NCBI GenBank assembly: GCA_005881425.1
Contig: VBIC01000103.1
Coordinates: 26,817 to 86,843, forward strand
Source of the DNA: Chloroflexota bacterium
GTDB lineage: Bacteria; Chloroflexota; Dormibacteria; CF-121
Direction of reading: 5' to 3'
DNA: 60,027 nucleotides
The stretch's first letter is position 1. Each line of letters begins with the position of its first letter. The notes beneath the pieces were generated by a model. The model was not told the origin of the DNA and did not search any database. It was given only the letters and a program-made list of their open reading frames with translations. Below are positions 45,099 to 53,797 of the stretch, piece by piece. The position numbers and the translations under genes were made by a program.

Positions 45099-46115
45099 TT
45101 GTCAGTATTCCGCTTCCTGTTGTACGCATCGTACCGAGCACGGGCCGGGTTGATCGGAGCTGTCGTCATCGCCGCGCTCTCGGCCTGTGATCTTCCGTTT
45201 GGTCTCGACCTGCCTACGACCCGCAGCCTGGAGAGCGGCGCCACCGGCACTCTGCTCGCGGCCGACAGCTTCGAGATCACCGGATCGTACAGCGAAGGCA
45301 GCAACCAGTGGTCCATCGACCTGCAGCTGAGCCGCCCGGACTCCGAGCAGCTGACCGTCGCGACATCCAATCTCAAGCTCGAAGCCATCATCCTTGACAA
45401 CAACGCCTATTTTCGTGGGCAGCAGTTTCTCTCGGCGCACATGGGCAGCGATCTTGTTTCTCTCAGCCTTGTCAAGGCGGCGGGAAACGGGTGGTGGAAG
45501 GGCTCGGCGGGTCGTGTTCCCCAGTTGACGGACCTGACCGATGGAAACGGCTTCCGGTCGACGTTCCTTGGGCAGGCAATCACGCAGCGCACGGACCACG
45601 TGTCGGTGGATGGAATCGATGCGGTCGACCTGTCCGGCGCGCGGGGAGAGGTTTTTATCACTGCGCAAGCGCCCTATCGGGTGCTACGCGTGCGCCTGAG
45701 ACATGGTGTTGTCGTCGACGGCATTCGCGATGCCGACCTTCGCTTCGTTAATTACAACCGCGATCTCCACATCGCAGCCCCTGCCGAGGTGATTGATTTC
45801 TCGAATCTCAGCACCCTGCCGCCCATCTACACGGTCGTGTCGGTCGACACTTCCAGATGCGGCACGCCCTGCGCCGTCTCGGCTCTCCTCAAGAATCTCG
45901 GCGGGCTGCTCCATGCCAAGGCGCCATCCACCATCATCTTCACCATGACGGATACGGCCTCCCGGCAGGTTCTGGGAAGTTGCCAGACGCCGGTCCTGCC
46001 GGACGTCGCGTACAACGCGACGACGATGGTGACATGCTCTATCGAAAACGTGACCGCCGAGCAGTCAAACGCGGCCACCGTCACGGCGAAGCCGGACAAC
46101 CCGGGTCGCCTCTAG
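45099..46115 (+). CDS. Putative lipoprotein of unknown function
   Basis: A 338-residue exported protein with TTG start. N-terminal signal RARAGLIGAVVIAALSACD contains a lipobox (ALSAC), so lipid attachment is expected. Residues about 40-230 form a beta-rich segment with some resemblance in plan to LppX/LprG-type lipoproteins (not certain). The C-terminal third has two cysteine pairs (RCGTPC, GSCQ/VTCS) and an Ig-like texture. It is followed after 4 bases by the SH3-domain gene. Divergent from the RnfD-like gene. Confidence 0.65.
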   Translation: MSVFRFLLYASYRARAGLIGAVVIAALSACDLPFGLDLPTTRSLESGATGTLLAADSFEITGSYSEGSNQWSIDLQLSRPDSEQLTVATSNLKLEAIILDNNAYFRGQQFLSAHMGSDLVSLSLVKAAGNGWWKGSAGRVPQLTDLTDGNGFRSTFLGQAITQRTDHVSVDGIDAVDLSGARGEVFITAQAPYRVLRVRLRHGVVVDGIRDADLRFVNYNRDLHIAAPAEVIDFSNLSTLPPIYTVVSVDTSRCGTPCAVSALLKNLGGLLHAKAPSTIIFTMTDTASRQVLGSCQTPVLPDVAYNATTMVTCSIENVTAEQSNAATVTAKPDNPGRL

Positions 46116-46119
46116 GACC

Positions 46120-46977
46120 GTGACAAAGCTCGAGCTGGCCACATGGGCCCTGGTCATCGCTTTGTTAGGCGGTGAGGTCGGGCTCGCCGTGCTCCGGCCG
46201 TGGGACCATCACGTCGCCCTGTCGTTATCCGGCTCGCATACCTCGAGTCTCGTCGCGGCCAACAGCTCGCCGTCGCCGGGTGCGACGAGGCTGGTCAGCC
46301 CCTCCGCTGGTGGCAAGTGTCCGGACGTCGTGGTCCGCAGGGTCTTAGAACCCGCTACGATCCCGCGAAGCGCCTGGGTTCATGCTTCTGATGGAGTCAA
46401 CGTCCGGGCCGCCCCGTCACCTTCCGCGACGCGCCTCACGACGCTGGCGACGGGCACGCAATTGAACCTTCAGGGCGAACAGACCAACCCCGATGGCAGC
46501 ACCTGGTATCGAATTCGGCTCAGCGACGGCCGGGACGGTTGGTTGAGCGGCCGCTATACGACCAACTACCCAATCAGCCTTGCCTCCACCGACTCGCTGA
46601 AGATCTGGCTGCCTGTTGGCTATCAGTTCCGGTCGGTGGCACCCGGTAAGGCGGAGGCGGACTATGCGAACGGGCCGCTTCCGTTGCTCTACGTGGAGAG
46701 TGGTGCGAGGGCCCAAGCCCCGACCCAGTCAATGGTGCCGGCCGGCCTGCCCCGCCGGGCCGCGTGGACCGCGCGTTCCACGGAGCAGGCCCTTGTCGGC
46801 GATCTCCCCGCCACCGATCGCGTGTTCGGCGTCCTGCTGGCCGGCAGAGGCTGTCCCGCCCTCCTCCACGAGGTCAGGGTCACCACGGACACCCGTTATT
46901 ACGACTTCATCTTTCTGCTGGATGAGCCAAGCTCGCCGGTCGTGGCCCAGTTACTGGACAGCGCCACGGTGCAGTAA
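46120..46977 (+). CDS. Membrane-anchored SH3b-domain protein
   Basis: A 285-residue protein with GTG start. One N-terminal membrane helix (ELATWALVIALLGGEVGLAV) is followed by a Ser/Pro-rich linker and a bacterial SH3 domain (WVHASDGVNVRAAPSPSATR, GTQLNLQGEQ, WYRIRLSDGRDGWLSGRY, residues about 85-145). The remaining 140 residues are unrecognised. SH3b domains often bind peptidoglycan or other cell-surface partners. Likely co-transcribed with the lipoprotein just upstream. Confidence 0.75.
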   Translation: MTKLELATWALVIALLGGEVGLAVLRPWDHHVALSLSGSHTSSLVAANSSPSPGATRLVSPSAGGKCPDVVVRRVLEPATIPRSAWVHASDGVNVRAAPSPSATRLTTLATGTQLNLQGEQTNPDGSTWYRIRLSDGRDGWLSGRYTTNYPISLASTDSLKIWLPVGYQFRSVAPGKAEADYANGPLPLLYVESGARAQAPTQSMVPAGLPRRAAWTARSTEQALVGDLPATDRVFGVLLAGRGCPALLHEVRVTTDTRYYDFIFLLDEPSSPVVAQLLDSATVQ

Positions 46978-47003
46978 AGAGCGATCCGCACCGCACTCTC
47001 AGA

Positions 47004-47597
47004 TCAGGTGTCGTCGGCCTGGCTCAGGACTCTGGGCACGCCTGCGGCGTCGTACGACGGGTCGGGATGGATATCGAAGGCATCGGCAAGGCGCACGAAG
47101 AAGTTGAACAGGGCGCCGTCGTAGACGGCTTCGGCGATCTGCGCGTCGTTCCACCCGGCTTGGCGGAGACCTTCGACTTGCCCATCGCTGATGCGATAAG
47201 CATGGCGCGTCAAGGTCTCTACGAATTCCAGCAGCAGTCGATGTTTCGGCGTAACGGCGGCGGCCTCCAGGTCACCATCGCGCAAGGCCGCCGCGGTTCG
47301 CGAGTACTGCTCTCCCTGCAACTGCAGGAACCAGGCATGGCTGCTGAGTCAATAGTGGCAGCGGTTGAGCGCCGAGACATAGGAGGCGATCATTTCGTGC
47401 TCGGCCCGGCTGAGCGCGCCGTCCGTGAAGTGCAGCCGGCTCGCCTGATCGATAGCCCGCAGGAAGTCGGGTCGTAGGCTCATCGTCCGCAGGATGTCGG
47501 GAACGTTTCCCGTCGGCGAGGTTTTCTTCAGCTCTCGGTAGACGTCGGCGATCTCGCCCGATGCGTCGTTATCGTCGATCCACGCGATCCGAGCCAT
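47004..47597 (-). CDS. AhpD-like peroxidase-related protein with in-frame TGA (candidate selenocysteine)
   Basis: Carboxymuconolactone decarboxylase/AhpD-fold protein. The frame reads SRAEHEMIASYVSALNRCHY, then TGA (47349-47351), then LSSHAWFLQLQGEQYSRT and on to the true stop, in one frame, 197 residues if TGA is decoded. AhpD-type enzymes have CHYCxxxH; here Cys80 and His87 are kept and TGA83 stands exactly at the second redox Cys, giving CxxU. A hairpin at 47313-47330 follows at SECIS-like distance. Alternatives are a nonsense mutation or sequencing error. It lies 30 bases after aroQ on the same strand. Confidence 0.75.
47313..47330 (-). promoter_or_regulatory. Candidate bacterial SECIS hairpin
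   Basis: On the minus strand TTCCTGC-AGTT-GCAGGGA forms a 7-pair stem (one G-T) with a four-base loop having G at position 2. The stem begins 18 bases and the loop 25 bases after the TGA codon, within the 16-37-base window generally described for bacterial SECIS loops. Coding is maintained through it. Confidence 0.5.
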
Positions 47598-47627
47598 GAA
47601 GGCGCAACGCAGGTTCGATCACCCCGG

Positions 47628-48059
47628 TTACGATTTCTGACCTGCCAGGTAGTCGAGGGCCAGGAGGTAGCCGGCCGGGCCCAGTCCCATGATCACGCCG
47701 ACCGCCGCCGGCGCCGTGACCGAGCGGTGGCGGAACTCCTCCCGCTTGTAGAGGTTCGAAAGGTGGACCTCGACCACCGGCTTGCCGCAGCCGAGGAGCG
47801 CATCGTAGAGGGCGAGGCTGGTGTGGGTCAGCGCGCCCGGGTTGACGATCACCCCGTCACAGCCGGGCCCGAGCCGCTCCAGCTGGTCGATCAGCTCGCC
47901 CTCGTGGTTGGACTGGACGCATTCCACCTCACAGCGCAGCTGCTGAGCCCGCTGCCTGATGGCTGTCTCGATGTCGGCCAGGGTCGCCTTGCCGTATATC
48001 TCGACCTGACGCCGGCCGAGGGAGGCGAGGTTGGGGCCGTTGAGCACCAGGATCTTCAC
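47628..48059 (-). CDS. aroQ: 3-dehydroquinate dehydratase, type II
   Basis: Third step of the shikimate pathway. It is a 143-residue dodecameric-type enzyme: KILVLNGPNLASLGRRQVEI (the catalytic Arg/Tyr loop, here with YGKATL), CVQSNHEGELIDQLERLG, VNPGALTHTSLALYDAL and VEVHLSNLYKREEFRHRS. GTG 48059 is chosen because it starts the first strand and overlaps the aroKB stop as GTGA; the longer upstream frame is out-of-frame aroKB. Confidence 0.95.
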   Translation of the reverse strand: MKILVLNGPNLASLGRRQVEIYGKATLADIETAIRQRAQQLRCEVECVQSNHEGELIDQLERLGPGCDGVIVNPGALTHTSLALYDALLGCGKPVVEVHLSNLYKREEFRHRSVTAPAAVGVIMGLGPAGYLLALDYLAGQKS

Positions 48060-49645
48060 GAGAAGACCGCGTCCAGCGTGGCCTCGACGTCCCTTTGGGG
48101 AACCCGGCAGCCGTACTCGGCGCGCCCCGGACCGGCCAGCAGGACCCACCGGACCTCGCCCTCCTGGGCCTTCTTGTCGTGGCGCATCGCTTCCAGCAGG
48201 CGGGCGCGATCGCAGGCAGGACGGTCCGAGAGCAGGCCGAAGGCGCGGAGCAGCCTCTCCTGTCGCGCCGCGAGCTCCGGCGCGCAGCGGCCCGTCCGCC
48301 GGCTGAGGTCGGCCGCCGCCTGCATCCCCCAGGCGACCGCCTCGCCGTGGGGCACCGCCCCATACCCCAGGGCCGCCTCCAGGGCGTGCCCCACCGTATG
48401 CCCGTAATTGAGGATGGCCCGAACTCCGCGTTCCAGAGGATCGGCCTCCACCACGCGAGCCTTGATGGCGCAGGTCGAGGCGATCACCCGGCGGAGGAAG
48501 GCGCCGTCGCGCGCCAGCGCGGGCTCGACGCCGGCTTCGAGGTCCGCTAACAATTCCGTGTCGGCGATGATAGCCGACTTGACGACCTCGGCCCAGGAGG
48601 CTCGGTAGTCCCGCTCCGGCACGGTGGTCAGATACTGGACGTCGACCAGGACGGCGCAGGGCTGATGGACGGTCCCGATGAGGTTCTTGCCCGCCTCCAG
48701 GTTGATGCCGTTCTTGCCGCCGATGCTGGCGTCGACCATGGCCAGGAGCGTGGTGGGCAGCTGGAGCAGGGGCAGGCCGCGCAGCCAGGTTGACGCCGCA
48801 AAACCGGCGGCGTCGCCGACCGTCCCGCCGCCCAGGGCCACGATCGCCCCCAGCCGGTCGACCCCCACCGAGGCCAGGAACCGATAGAAGTCGGAGAGCG
48901 CCTCGATGGTCTTGGCCGCCTCACCGGCAGGCAGGGCGTGGAGGGCGGTCCGAAAGCCGCCCGATTCCAGGGCCTCCGCCAGCGCCGGGGCGTGGGTCGA
49001 GGCCAGCCGCGAATCGGAGGCGATGGCCACCGTTCCCCGCACGCCGGCGCGCTCCAGCGCCGGCGCGGCCAGGTGCAGCAGGCGCGCCCCGACCGTGATC
49101 TCGTGAGGATGGCCGGCGACCCGGACCGGGATGCGGGAGAGGCCGTCCAGAGGCAGGCGATCGGCGACCGCGGCGGCGACGGCCTCGGGCGGCCGCGCGT
49201 CGGTGGCGACCAGCAGGTCGGCCTCCCGATAGCGCGGCAGGCGGGCCGGCAGCAGGCGGCCGATGGCTGCGCCCACACCGGCCTCGAGCAGTGGCCGCTC
49301 GCCGGCGCCGTCCATCCGGCCGGCCAGCGTCTGCTCGCTGGCCAGCAGGGCGACGACGACGTTGCCCTGCCGCAGACGCGACCAGTTCTCCTCGCGCATC
49401 GGCGCCCCGCCTCCGACCGCCAGCACCTGCTGCTCGCCGGAGAGGGCGCGATCGAGGCAGGCGGACTCGCGGCGGCGAAATCCCTCCTCGCCCTCGCGCG
49501 CGAAGATGGCGCTGACCGGCATCCCGGCCTCCGCCTCCACGAGCTGGTCCAGGTCGACGAACGGCCGGCCCAGCCTGGCGGCGAGGATCGGCCCTACGGT
49601 GGATTTGCCGCTCCCCATGAAACCGGTCAGGACCACGCTGGTCAT
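48056..49645 (-). CDS. aroKB: Shikimate kinase / 3-dehydroquinate synthase fusion
   Basis: Two shikimate enzymes in one 529-residue chain. Residues 1-165 are shikimate kinase: P-loop VVLTGFMGSGKSTVG, DLDQLVEAEAG, VLAVGGGAP and the lid region LPRYREAD. Residues about 172-529 are dehydroquinate synthase: GGGTVGDAAGFAASTWLRGL, LPTTLLAMVDASIGGKNGIN and the metal-binding RAILNYGHTVGHALEAALG with PHGEAVAWGM. The two reactions are not consecutive (steps 5 and 2), so the fusion is for co-expression, not channelling. Tightly overlapped by aroC and aroQ. Confidence 0.95.
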   Translation of the reverse strand: MTSVVLTGFMGSGKSTVGPILAARLGRPFVDLDQLVEAEAGMPVSAIFAREGEEGFRRRESACLDRALSGEQQVLAVGGGAPMREENWSRLRQGNVVVALLASEQTLAGRMDGAGERPLLEAGVGAAIGRLLPARLPRYREADLLVATDARPPEAVAAAVADRLPLDGLSRIPVRVAGHPHEITVGARLLHLAAPALERAGVRGTVAIASDSRLASTHAPALAEALESGGFRTALHALPAGEAAKTIEALSDFYRFLASVGVDRLGAIVALGGGTVGDAAGFAASTWLRGLPLLQLPTTLLAMVDASIGGKNGINLEAGKNLIGTVHQPCAVLVDVQYLTTVPERDYRASWAEVVKSAIIADTELLADLEAGVEPALARDGAFLRRVIASTCAIKARVVEADPLERGVRAILNYGHTVGHALEAALGYGAVPHGEAVAWGMQAAADLSRRTGRCAPELAARQERLLRAFGLLSDRPACDRARLLEAMRHDKKAQEGEVRWVLLAGPGRAEYGCRVPQRDVEATLDAVFS

Positions 49646-50790
49646 CGCGGCAGAGCCCGCTTGTAGGCGCTCAGGTTGCGGCTGAGCTCGCGCATCGAGT
49701 CGCCGCCGAACTTGTCGAGCAGCACACTGGCCAGCGTCAGCGCCACCATCGCCTCACCGATCACCCCCGCCGCCGGCACCACGCAGACGTCGCTGCGCTC
49801 GTAATGGGCTCGTACCGCGCGGCGGGTCTTCACGTCGACGGAGTCGAGCGGCCGTCGCAAGGTGGCGATCGGCTTCATCATCCCGTGGACGACGATCGCC
49901 TCACCGTTGGAGATTCCTCCCTCCAGGCCGCCGGCTCGATTGGTGGGGTGGGTGAAGCCGCGACCCCTGCGATAGACCGGCGTGTCGTGCTCGCGCGAGC
50001 CGGGGAGGCCGGGCGCCTCCGCGCCGTTGCCGAGCGAGACCGCCTTGCAGGCCGGGATGCTGACGATCGCCTGGGCCAGGAGGCCGTCGAGGCGCGTATC
50101 CCACTGGCGGTAGCTGCCCAGCCCGGGCGGGACCCCTTCCGCGATCACCGTGAAGACTCCGCCCAGCGTGTCTCCGGCGGCCCTGGCGCCGTCGATGGCA
50201 GCCACCATGGCGCGGCTCGCGTCGTCGTCGGGACAGCGGACCGGTGACCGCTCCACCGCCGCCCAGCGGATGGTCCTGGGCAGCGCCGCCTCGACGCCGC
50301 CGATGGCCCTGGTGTAGCTGCGCACGCTGATCTCGAACTGGGCCAGCAGCTGCTTGGCGACACCGCCGGCTGCGACCCGGGCGGCCGTCTCCCTGGCGCT
50401 GGCGCGCTCCAGCACGTCGCGAGCGTCGTCCAGGCCGTACTTCAGCATCCCGGCCAGGTCCGCGTGTCCGGGGCGGACCCGGGTGATCGGCTTGCGCTTG
50501 ACGCCCTCGGCTTCGACCCGCATCACGGCCTGCCAGTTCTCCCAGTCGCGGTTCTGGACCTCGAGCGTTATCGGCGAGCCGAGGGTCCGCGCGCCGCGAA
50601 CGCCGGACACGATGCGGGCCGCATCCCGCTCGATCTTCATCCTCCCTCCGCGCCCGTAGCCGCCCTGGCGGCGGGCCAGGTCGACGGCGAGCTGCTCGGC
50701 CGTGAGCGGGAGTCCCGCGGGCACGCCGTCGATGATCACGGTCAGCTGGGGACCGTGCGATTCGCCCGCGGTCAAAAACCGGAGCGTCAT
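49642..50790 (-). CDS. aroC: Chorismate synthase
   Basis: Makes chorismate from EPSP with reduced FMN. Signatures: FLTAGESHGPQLTVIIDGVP (first His/Gly motif), RRQGGYGRGGRMKIERD, SARETAARVAAGGVAKQLL, and the third signature GGISNGEAIVVHGMMKPIAT. At 382 residues it is normal. It starts 17 bases after aroE and overlaps aroKB as ATGA. Confidence 0.96.
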   Translation of the reverse strand: MTLRFLTAGESHGPQLTVIIDGVPAGLPLTAEQLAVDLARRQGGYGRGGRMKIERDAARIVSGVRGARTLGSPITLEVQNRDWENWQAVMRVEAEGVKRKPITRVRPGHADLAGMLKYGLDDARDVLERASARETAARVAAGGVAKQLLAQFEISVRSYTRAIGGVEAALPRTIRWAAVERSPVRCPDDDASRAMVAAIDGARAAGDTLGGVFTVIAEGVPPGLGSYRQWDTRLDGLLAQAIVSIPACKAVSLGNGAEAPGLPGSREHDTPVYRRGRGFTHPTNRAGGLEGGISNGEAIVVHGMMKPIATLRRPLDSVDVKTRRAVRAHYERSDVCVVPAAGVIGEAMVALTLASVLLDKFGGDSMRELSRNLSAYKRALPR

Positions 50791-50806
50791 GTGGGCCGCA
50801 TCATAT

Positions 50807-51670
50807 CTAAGGCCCGGCGGGATCCTCTGCGATCGAGGCCCCGGCCGCCTCCTCGAGAGCGGCGCGCATGACGGCGAGCGGCGCCGGCCGGGCGGTCCAG
50901 ATCTCGAACGCGGCGGCCCCCTGGTAGAGCAGCATGCCCAGGCCGTTGACGGGCCTGGCGCCGGCCGCGCGGGCGGCCAGGAGCAGGCTCGTCCAGACCG
51001 GCCGGTAGACCAGGTCCACGATCACCTGCCCGGCCTGGAGCCGCCGCGGTTCGAGCGGTATGCTCCTGCCGTCCATGCCGATGGGCGTGGCGTTGACAAC
51101 CAGGTCGATCGCCTCCCGGGCCAGGATTCGGTCCACCTGGTCGAAGGCGACCGCGCGTCCCTGGCGAGGGCGGAGCAGGCGGCATACGTCGTCGGCGGCC
51201 GCCACCGAGCGGCTTGCCACGATCACTTCCGCGGCCCGGTCGCCCAGCTCGGCCGCAACCGCCCGGGCCGCCCCGCCAGCTCCCAGGATCAGCGCCCGCG
51301 CAGGCTGATCGACGCCGGCTTCCAGCAGAGAGCGCGCGAAGCCGGCGCGATCGGTGTTGTACCCGACCAGCCGGCCTCGCTCACGCGCGATGGTGTTGAC
51401 GGCCTTGAGGGAGAGGGCGGAGCCCGCCAGCCGGTCAAGGTGCTCGGTGACCGCGAGCTTGTGGGGCACGGTGACGTTGGCGCCGACGACGGCGCCATCG
51501 CGGCGGATGGTGCGCACGACCTCTGCGAGCTCAGCGGCGGGAACCCGCCGGGCAACGTAGCGCAGGTCCAGCCCGGCCGCGGAAAAGGCGGCGTTCTGGA
51601 AGACGGCCGAGAGGGAGTGTTCGACCGGGTCGCCGAGGAGGAGCACCTCCTGGGAGGGCGGATCAGCCAC
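50807..51670 (-). CDS. aroE: Shikimate dehydrogenase
   Basis: NADP-dependent reduction of 3-dehydroshikimate. The N-terminal substrate domain has LLGDPVEHSLSAVFQNAAF and GANVTVPHKLAVTEHLD (catalytic Lys). The nucleotide domain has LILGAGGAARAVAAEL and the C-terminal GLGMLLYQGAAAFEIWT. Length is 287 residues. It overlaps aroA by 8 bases. Confidence 0.95.
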   Translation of the reverse strand: MADPPSQEVLLLGDPVEHSLSAVFQNAAFSAAGLDLRYVARRVPAAELAEVVRTIRRDGAVVGANVTVPHKLAVTEHLDRLAGSALSLKAVNTIARERGRLVGYNTDRAGFARSLLEAGVDQPARALILGAGGAARAVAAELGDRAAEVIVASRSVAAADDVCRLLRPRQGRAVAFDQVDRILAREAIDLVVNATPIGMDGRSIPLEPRRLQAGQVIVDLVYRPVWTSLLLAARAAGARPVNGLGMLLYQGAAAFEIWTARPAPLAVMRAALEEAAGASIAEDPAGP

Positions 51671-52958
51671 CGGTCGCCCGGCGGAGCACGTCGAAGAACC
51701 CGGGGTAGGAGACGTCGACCCGATCCGCCCCGTGAATCGTCGTCGGGGAGCTGGCCACCAGCCCCGCGACCGCGAGCGCCATGGCGACGCGGTGGTCCTG
51801 CGCCGCGTCCACCGCAGCCCCCCGCAGTGGAGCCGGCCCCTCGATCACGATCCGGTCCTCCTGCTCCTCCAGGGTCGCGCCCATCGCGCTCAACCCCCTG
51901 GCCATGGCCCGAACCCGATCGCTCTCCTTCACCCGCAGCTCGGACACGCCGCTGATGACCGTCCGCCCGGACGCCTGGGTCGCGAGCACGGTGATGATCG
52001 GGATCTCGTCGATGGCCCGGGCCACACGCTCCGGCTCCACCCGGACCGCCCGCAAGGCGCCGCCGGCCACGCGAATCACCCCCCGAGGCTCGATCTCGAA
52101 CGCTTCAGGCTGCCGGCTCAGCGACACCCCCATCTCTTCCAGGAGATCGAGGAACGCGGTCCGGGTCGGATTGAGCCCCACGCCCTCGATCAGCGCAGTC
52201 CAGCCCCCGCGCAGGCTGGCCGCCGCCAGCAGGAAGGCCGCCGAGGACAGGTCGCCCGGGATCGCGATCTCAAGAGGGCGCAGCGGCGCCTGCTGCCCTT
52301 CGATGCAGACCTCGCCCGGCGCCCGGCGGACGGTCGCCCCCATCGCCGTCAGCAGCCGCTCGCCGTGGTCTCGGGTGGGAACACCCTCGAGCACGCAGGT
52401 GCGCCCCTCGGCCTGCAGTCCTGCCAGGAGCAGCGCGGACTTGACCTGCGCGCTGGGCGGCGACACCCGGTGCCTGATGCCCTCGAGCCGTCGGCCCTCT
52501 ACCCGAAGCGGCGGGTGTCCCTCGGTGGTCTCGATCGCGGCGCCCATCAGCCGCAAGGGAGACGCGATCCGATCCATCGGACGGCTGCTGAGGGAGCCGT
52601 CGCCGCTGAGCGTGGCCCGCACCGGGCTCCCGGCCAGCAGTCCCGCCAGCAGGCGCATGGTCGTCCCCGAGTTCCGGCAGTCGAGGCTCGCGGGCCCGGA
52701 GTCCCACTCGGCGATCGGGCGTCCGCCGACCAGCAGGCCGCCTCCGTCCGCCTCGATCGTGGCTCCCAGCCGGCGCAGGCAGGCGATGGTGGCGGCGACG
52801 TCCTCGCCCTGCGGAACGCCCTCGATCCGGCTGCGGCCACCGGCGATCGACCCCAGCAGGAGGGCGCGGTGGGCGATCGACTTGTCACCAGGGACGCGCA
52901 GCGCGGCCCGGAAGGTGCGGGCTGGCTGGACCTGCTCGACGCTCAGGCCCGCAGCCAC
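51663..52958 (-). CDS. aroA: 3-phosphoshikimate 1-carboxyvinyltransferase (EPSP synthase)
   Basis: Transfers enolpyruvyl from PEP to shikimate-3-phosphate. Seen: VPGDKSIAHRALLLGSIAGG (phosphate-binding Lys/Ser), LDCRNSGTTMRLLAGLLAGS (PEP-binding NSGTT), GDGSLSSRPMDR, IPGDLSSAAFLLAAASL, and ELRVKESDRVRAMARGL. The residue after the NSGTTMRL block and the SLSSRPM loop are close to class II-type enzymes, but glyphosate sensitivity was not judged. It overlaps tyrA by 16 bases. Confidence 0.95.
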   Translation of the reverse strand: MAAGLSVEQVQPARTFRAALRVPGDKSIAHRALLLGSIAGGRSRIEGVPQGEDVAATIACLRRLGATIEADGGGLLVGGRPIAEWDSGPASLDCRNSGTTMRLLAGLLAGSPVRATLSGDGSLSSRPMDRIASPLRLMGAAIETTEGHPPLRVEGRRLEGIRHRVSPPSAQVKSALLLAGLQAEGRTCVLEGVPTRDHGERLLTAMGATVRRAPGEVCIEGQQAPLRPLEIAIPGDLSSAAFLLAAASLRGGWTALIEGVGLNPTRTAFLDLLEEMGVSLSRQPEAFEIEPRGVIRVAGGALRAVRVEPERVARAIDEIPIITVLATQASGRTVISGVSELRVKESDRVRAMARGLSAMGATLEEQEDRIVIEGPAPLRGAAVDAAQDHRVAMALAVAGLVASSPTTIHGADRVDVSYPGFFDVLRRATGG

Positions 52959-53797
52959 CCTCGCGCCTGCGCCCGGCTGGCCTCGAAGAGCTCCTCGACG
53001 CTGGCATCCTCAGCCAGAAGCCGCCGGCGGTACTCGCTGATCGACGCCTCCAGGCGGTCCACGGCCGAGAGCAGGGCCTCGCGATTGTGCTCGGCGATGG
53101 CGGCGTACAGGCGTGGGTCGCCGGTCGCCAGCCGGATCATGTCGCGGAATCCCGGCCCGCCCAGGGCCGCGGTCCGCTCCGGCTCCCCCGAGGCCGCGAC
53201 GGCGCCGGCGTAGGCGGAGCTCAGGAGAAAGGCCACGTGGCTCACCAACGCCACCCGACGATCGTGTTCCTGCGGGTCCATGAAGACGGGACGGGCGCCG
53301 ATGGCGCGGACGCAGGCGAACCATTCCTCGAACGGCTCGAGGTCCTGGCCGGGCCGCGGGGTGAAGATCCAGGGAGCTCCCTGGAAGAGGGATTCCCGGG
53401 CGGCGCCGAGCCCGCTCTCCGTCCGTCCCGCCATGGGATGGCCGCCGAGGAAGCGGTCCGGGTCGGCCATTCCCTTGACCGCCCAGCCGACGACCCGGTC
53501 CTTGACGCTGCCCAGGTCGGTCAGCAGTCCCTGGGGCATGGCCCGGTCGAGCGCTCTCAAGACCTGTGAGGTCGACCCGAGCGGGGTCGCGATCACCGCC
53601 ACGTCCGCCCCCGCGGCCTGGTCCAGGCTGGTGCCGGCCGACGTGACCGCCCCGCTGCTGAGCGCCGCCTCCGCCTGGAGCGCGTCCCTGGTGATGCCGT
53701 GGACGGCGATCTGGGGCCGCTGTGAGCGCAGCGCCATCCCCAGGGAGCCGCCCATCAGACCGACCCCGACGATGGCGACCCGGCGGATCGCGCTCAC
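52943..53797 (-). CDS. tyrA: Prephenate dehydrogenase
   Basis: NAD(P)-dependent oxidative decarboxylation of prephenate for tyrosine. The Rossmann motif is [19 protein letters not shown] at the N-terminus, then GSVKDRVV and [20 protein letters not shown] (catalytic His). The C-terminal helical domain contains [20 protein letters not shown]. No ACT domain follows, so allosteric tyrosine control by ACT is not expected. GTG 53797 overlaps the aroF stop. Confidence 0.93.
   Translation of the reverse strand: MSAIRRVAIVGVGLMGGSLGMALRSQRPQIAVHGITRDALQAEAALSSGAVTSAGTSLDQAAGADVAVIATPLGSTSQVLRALDRAMPQGLLTDLGSVKDRVVGWAVKGMADPDRFLGGHPMAGRTESGLGAARESLFQGAPWIFTPRPGQDLEPFEEWFACVRAIGARPVFMDPQEHDRRVALVSHVAFLLSSAYAGAVAASGEPERTAALGGPGFRDMIRLATGDPRLYAAIAEHNREALLSAVDRLEASISEYRRRLLAEDASVEELFEASRAQARGWLRA

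Noticed and set aside
46978-47003. A terminator between the SH3b gene and the AhpD-like gene
   Set aside because: The 26-base gap has no convincing inverted repeat.
47349-47351. Treating the two parts of the AhpD-like gene as two separate genes
   Set aside because: They are in one frame, the second part would start inside the AhpD domain at a TTG without a ribosome-binding site, and neither half is a complete fold.
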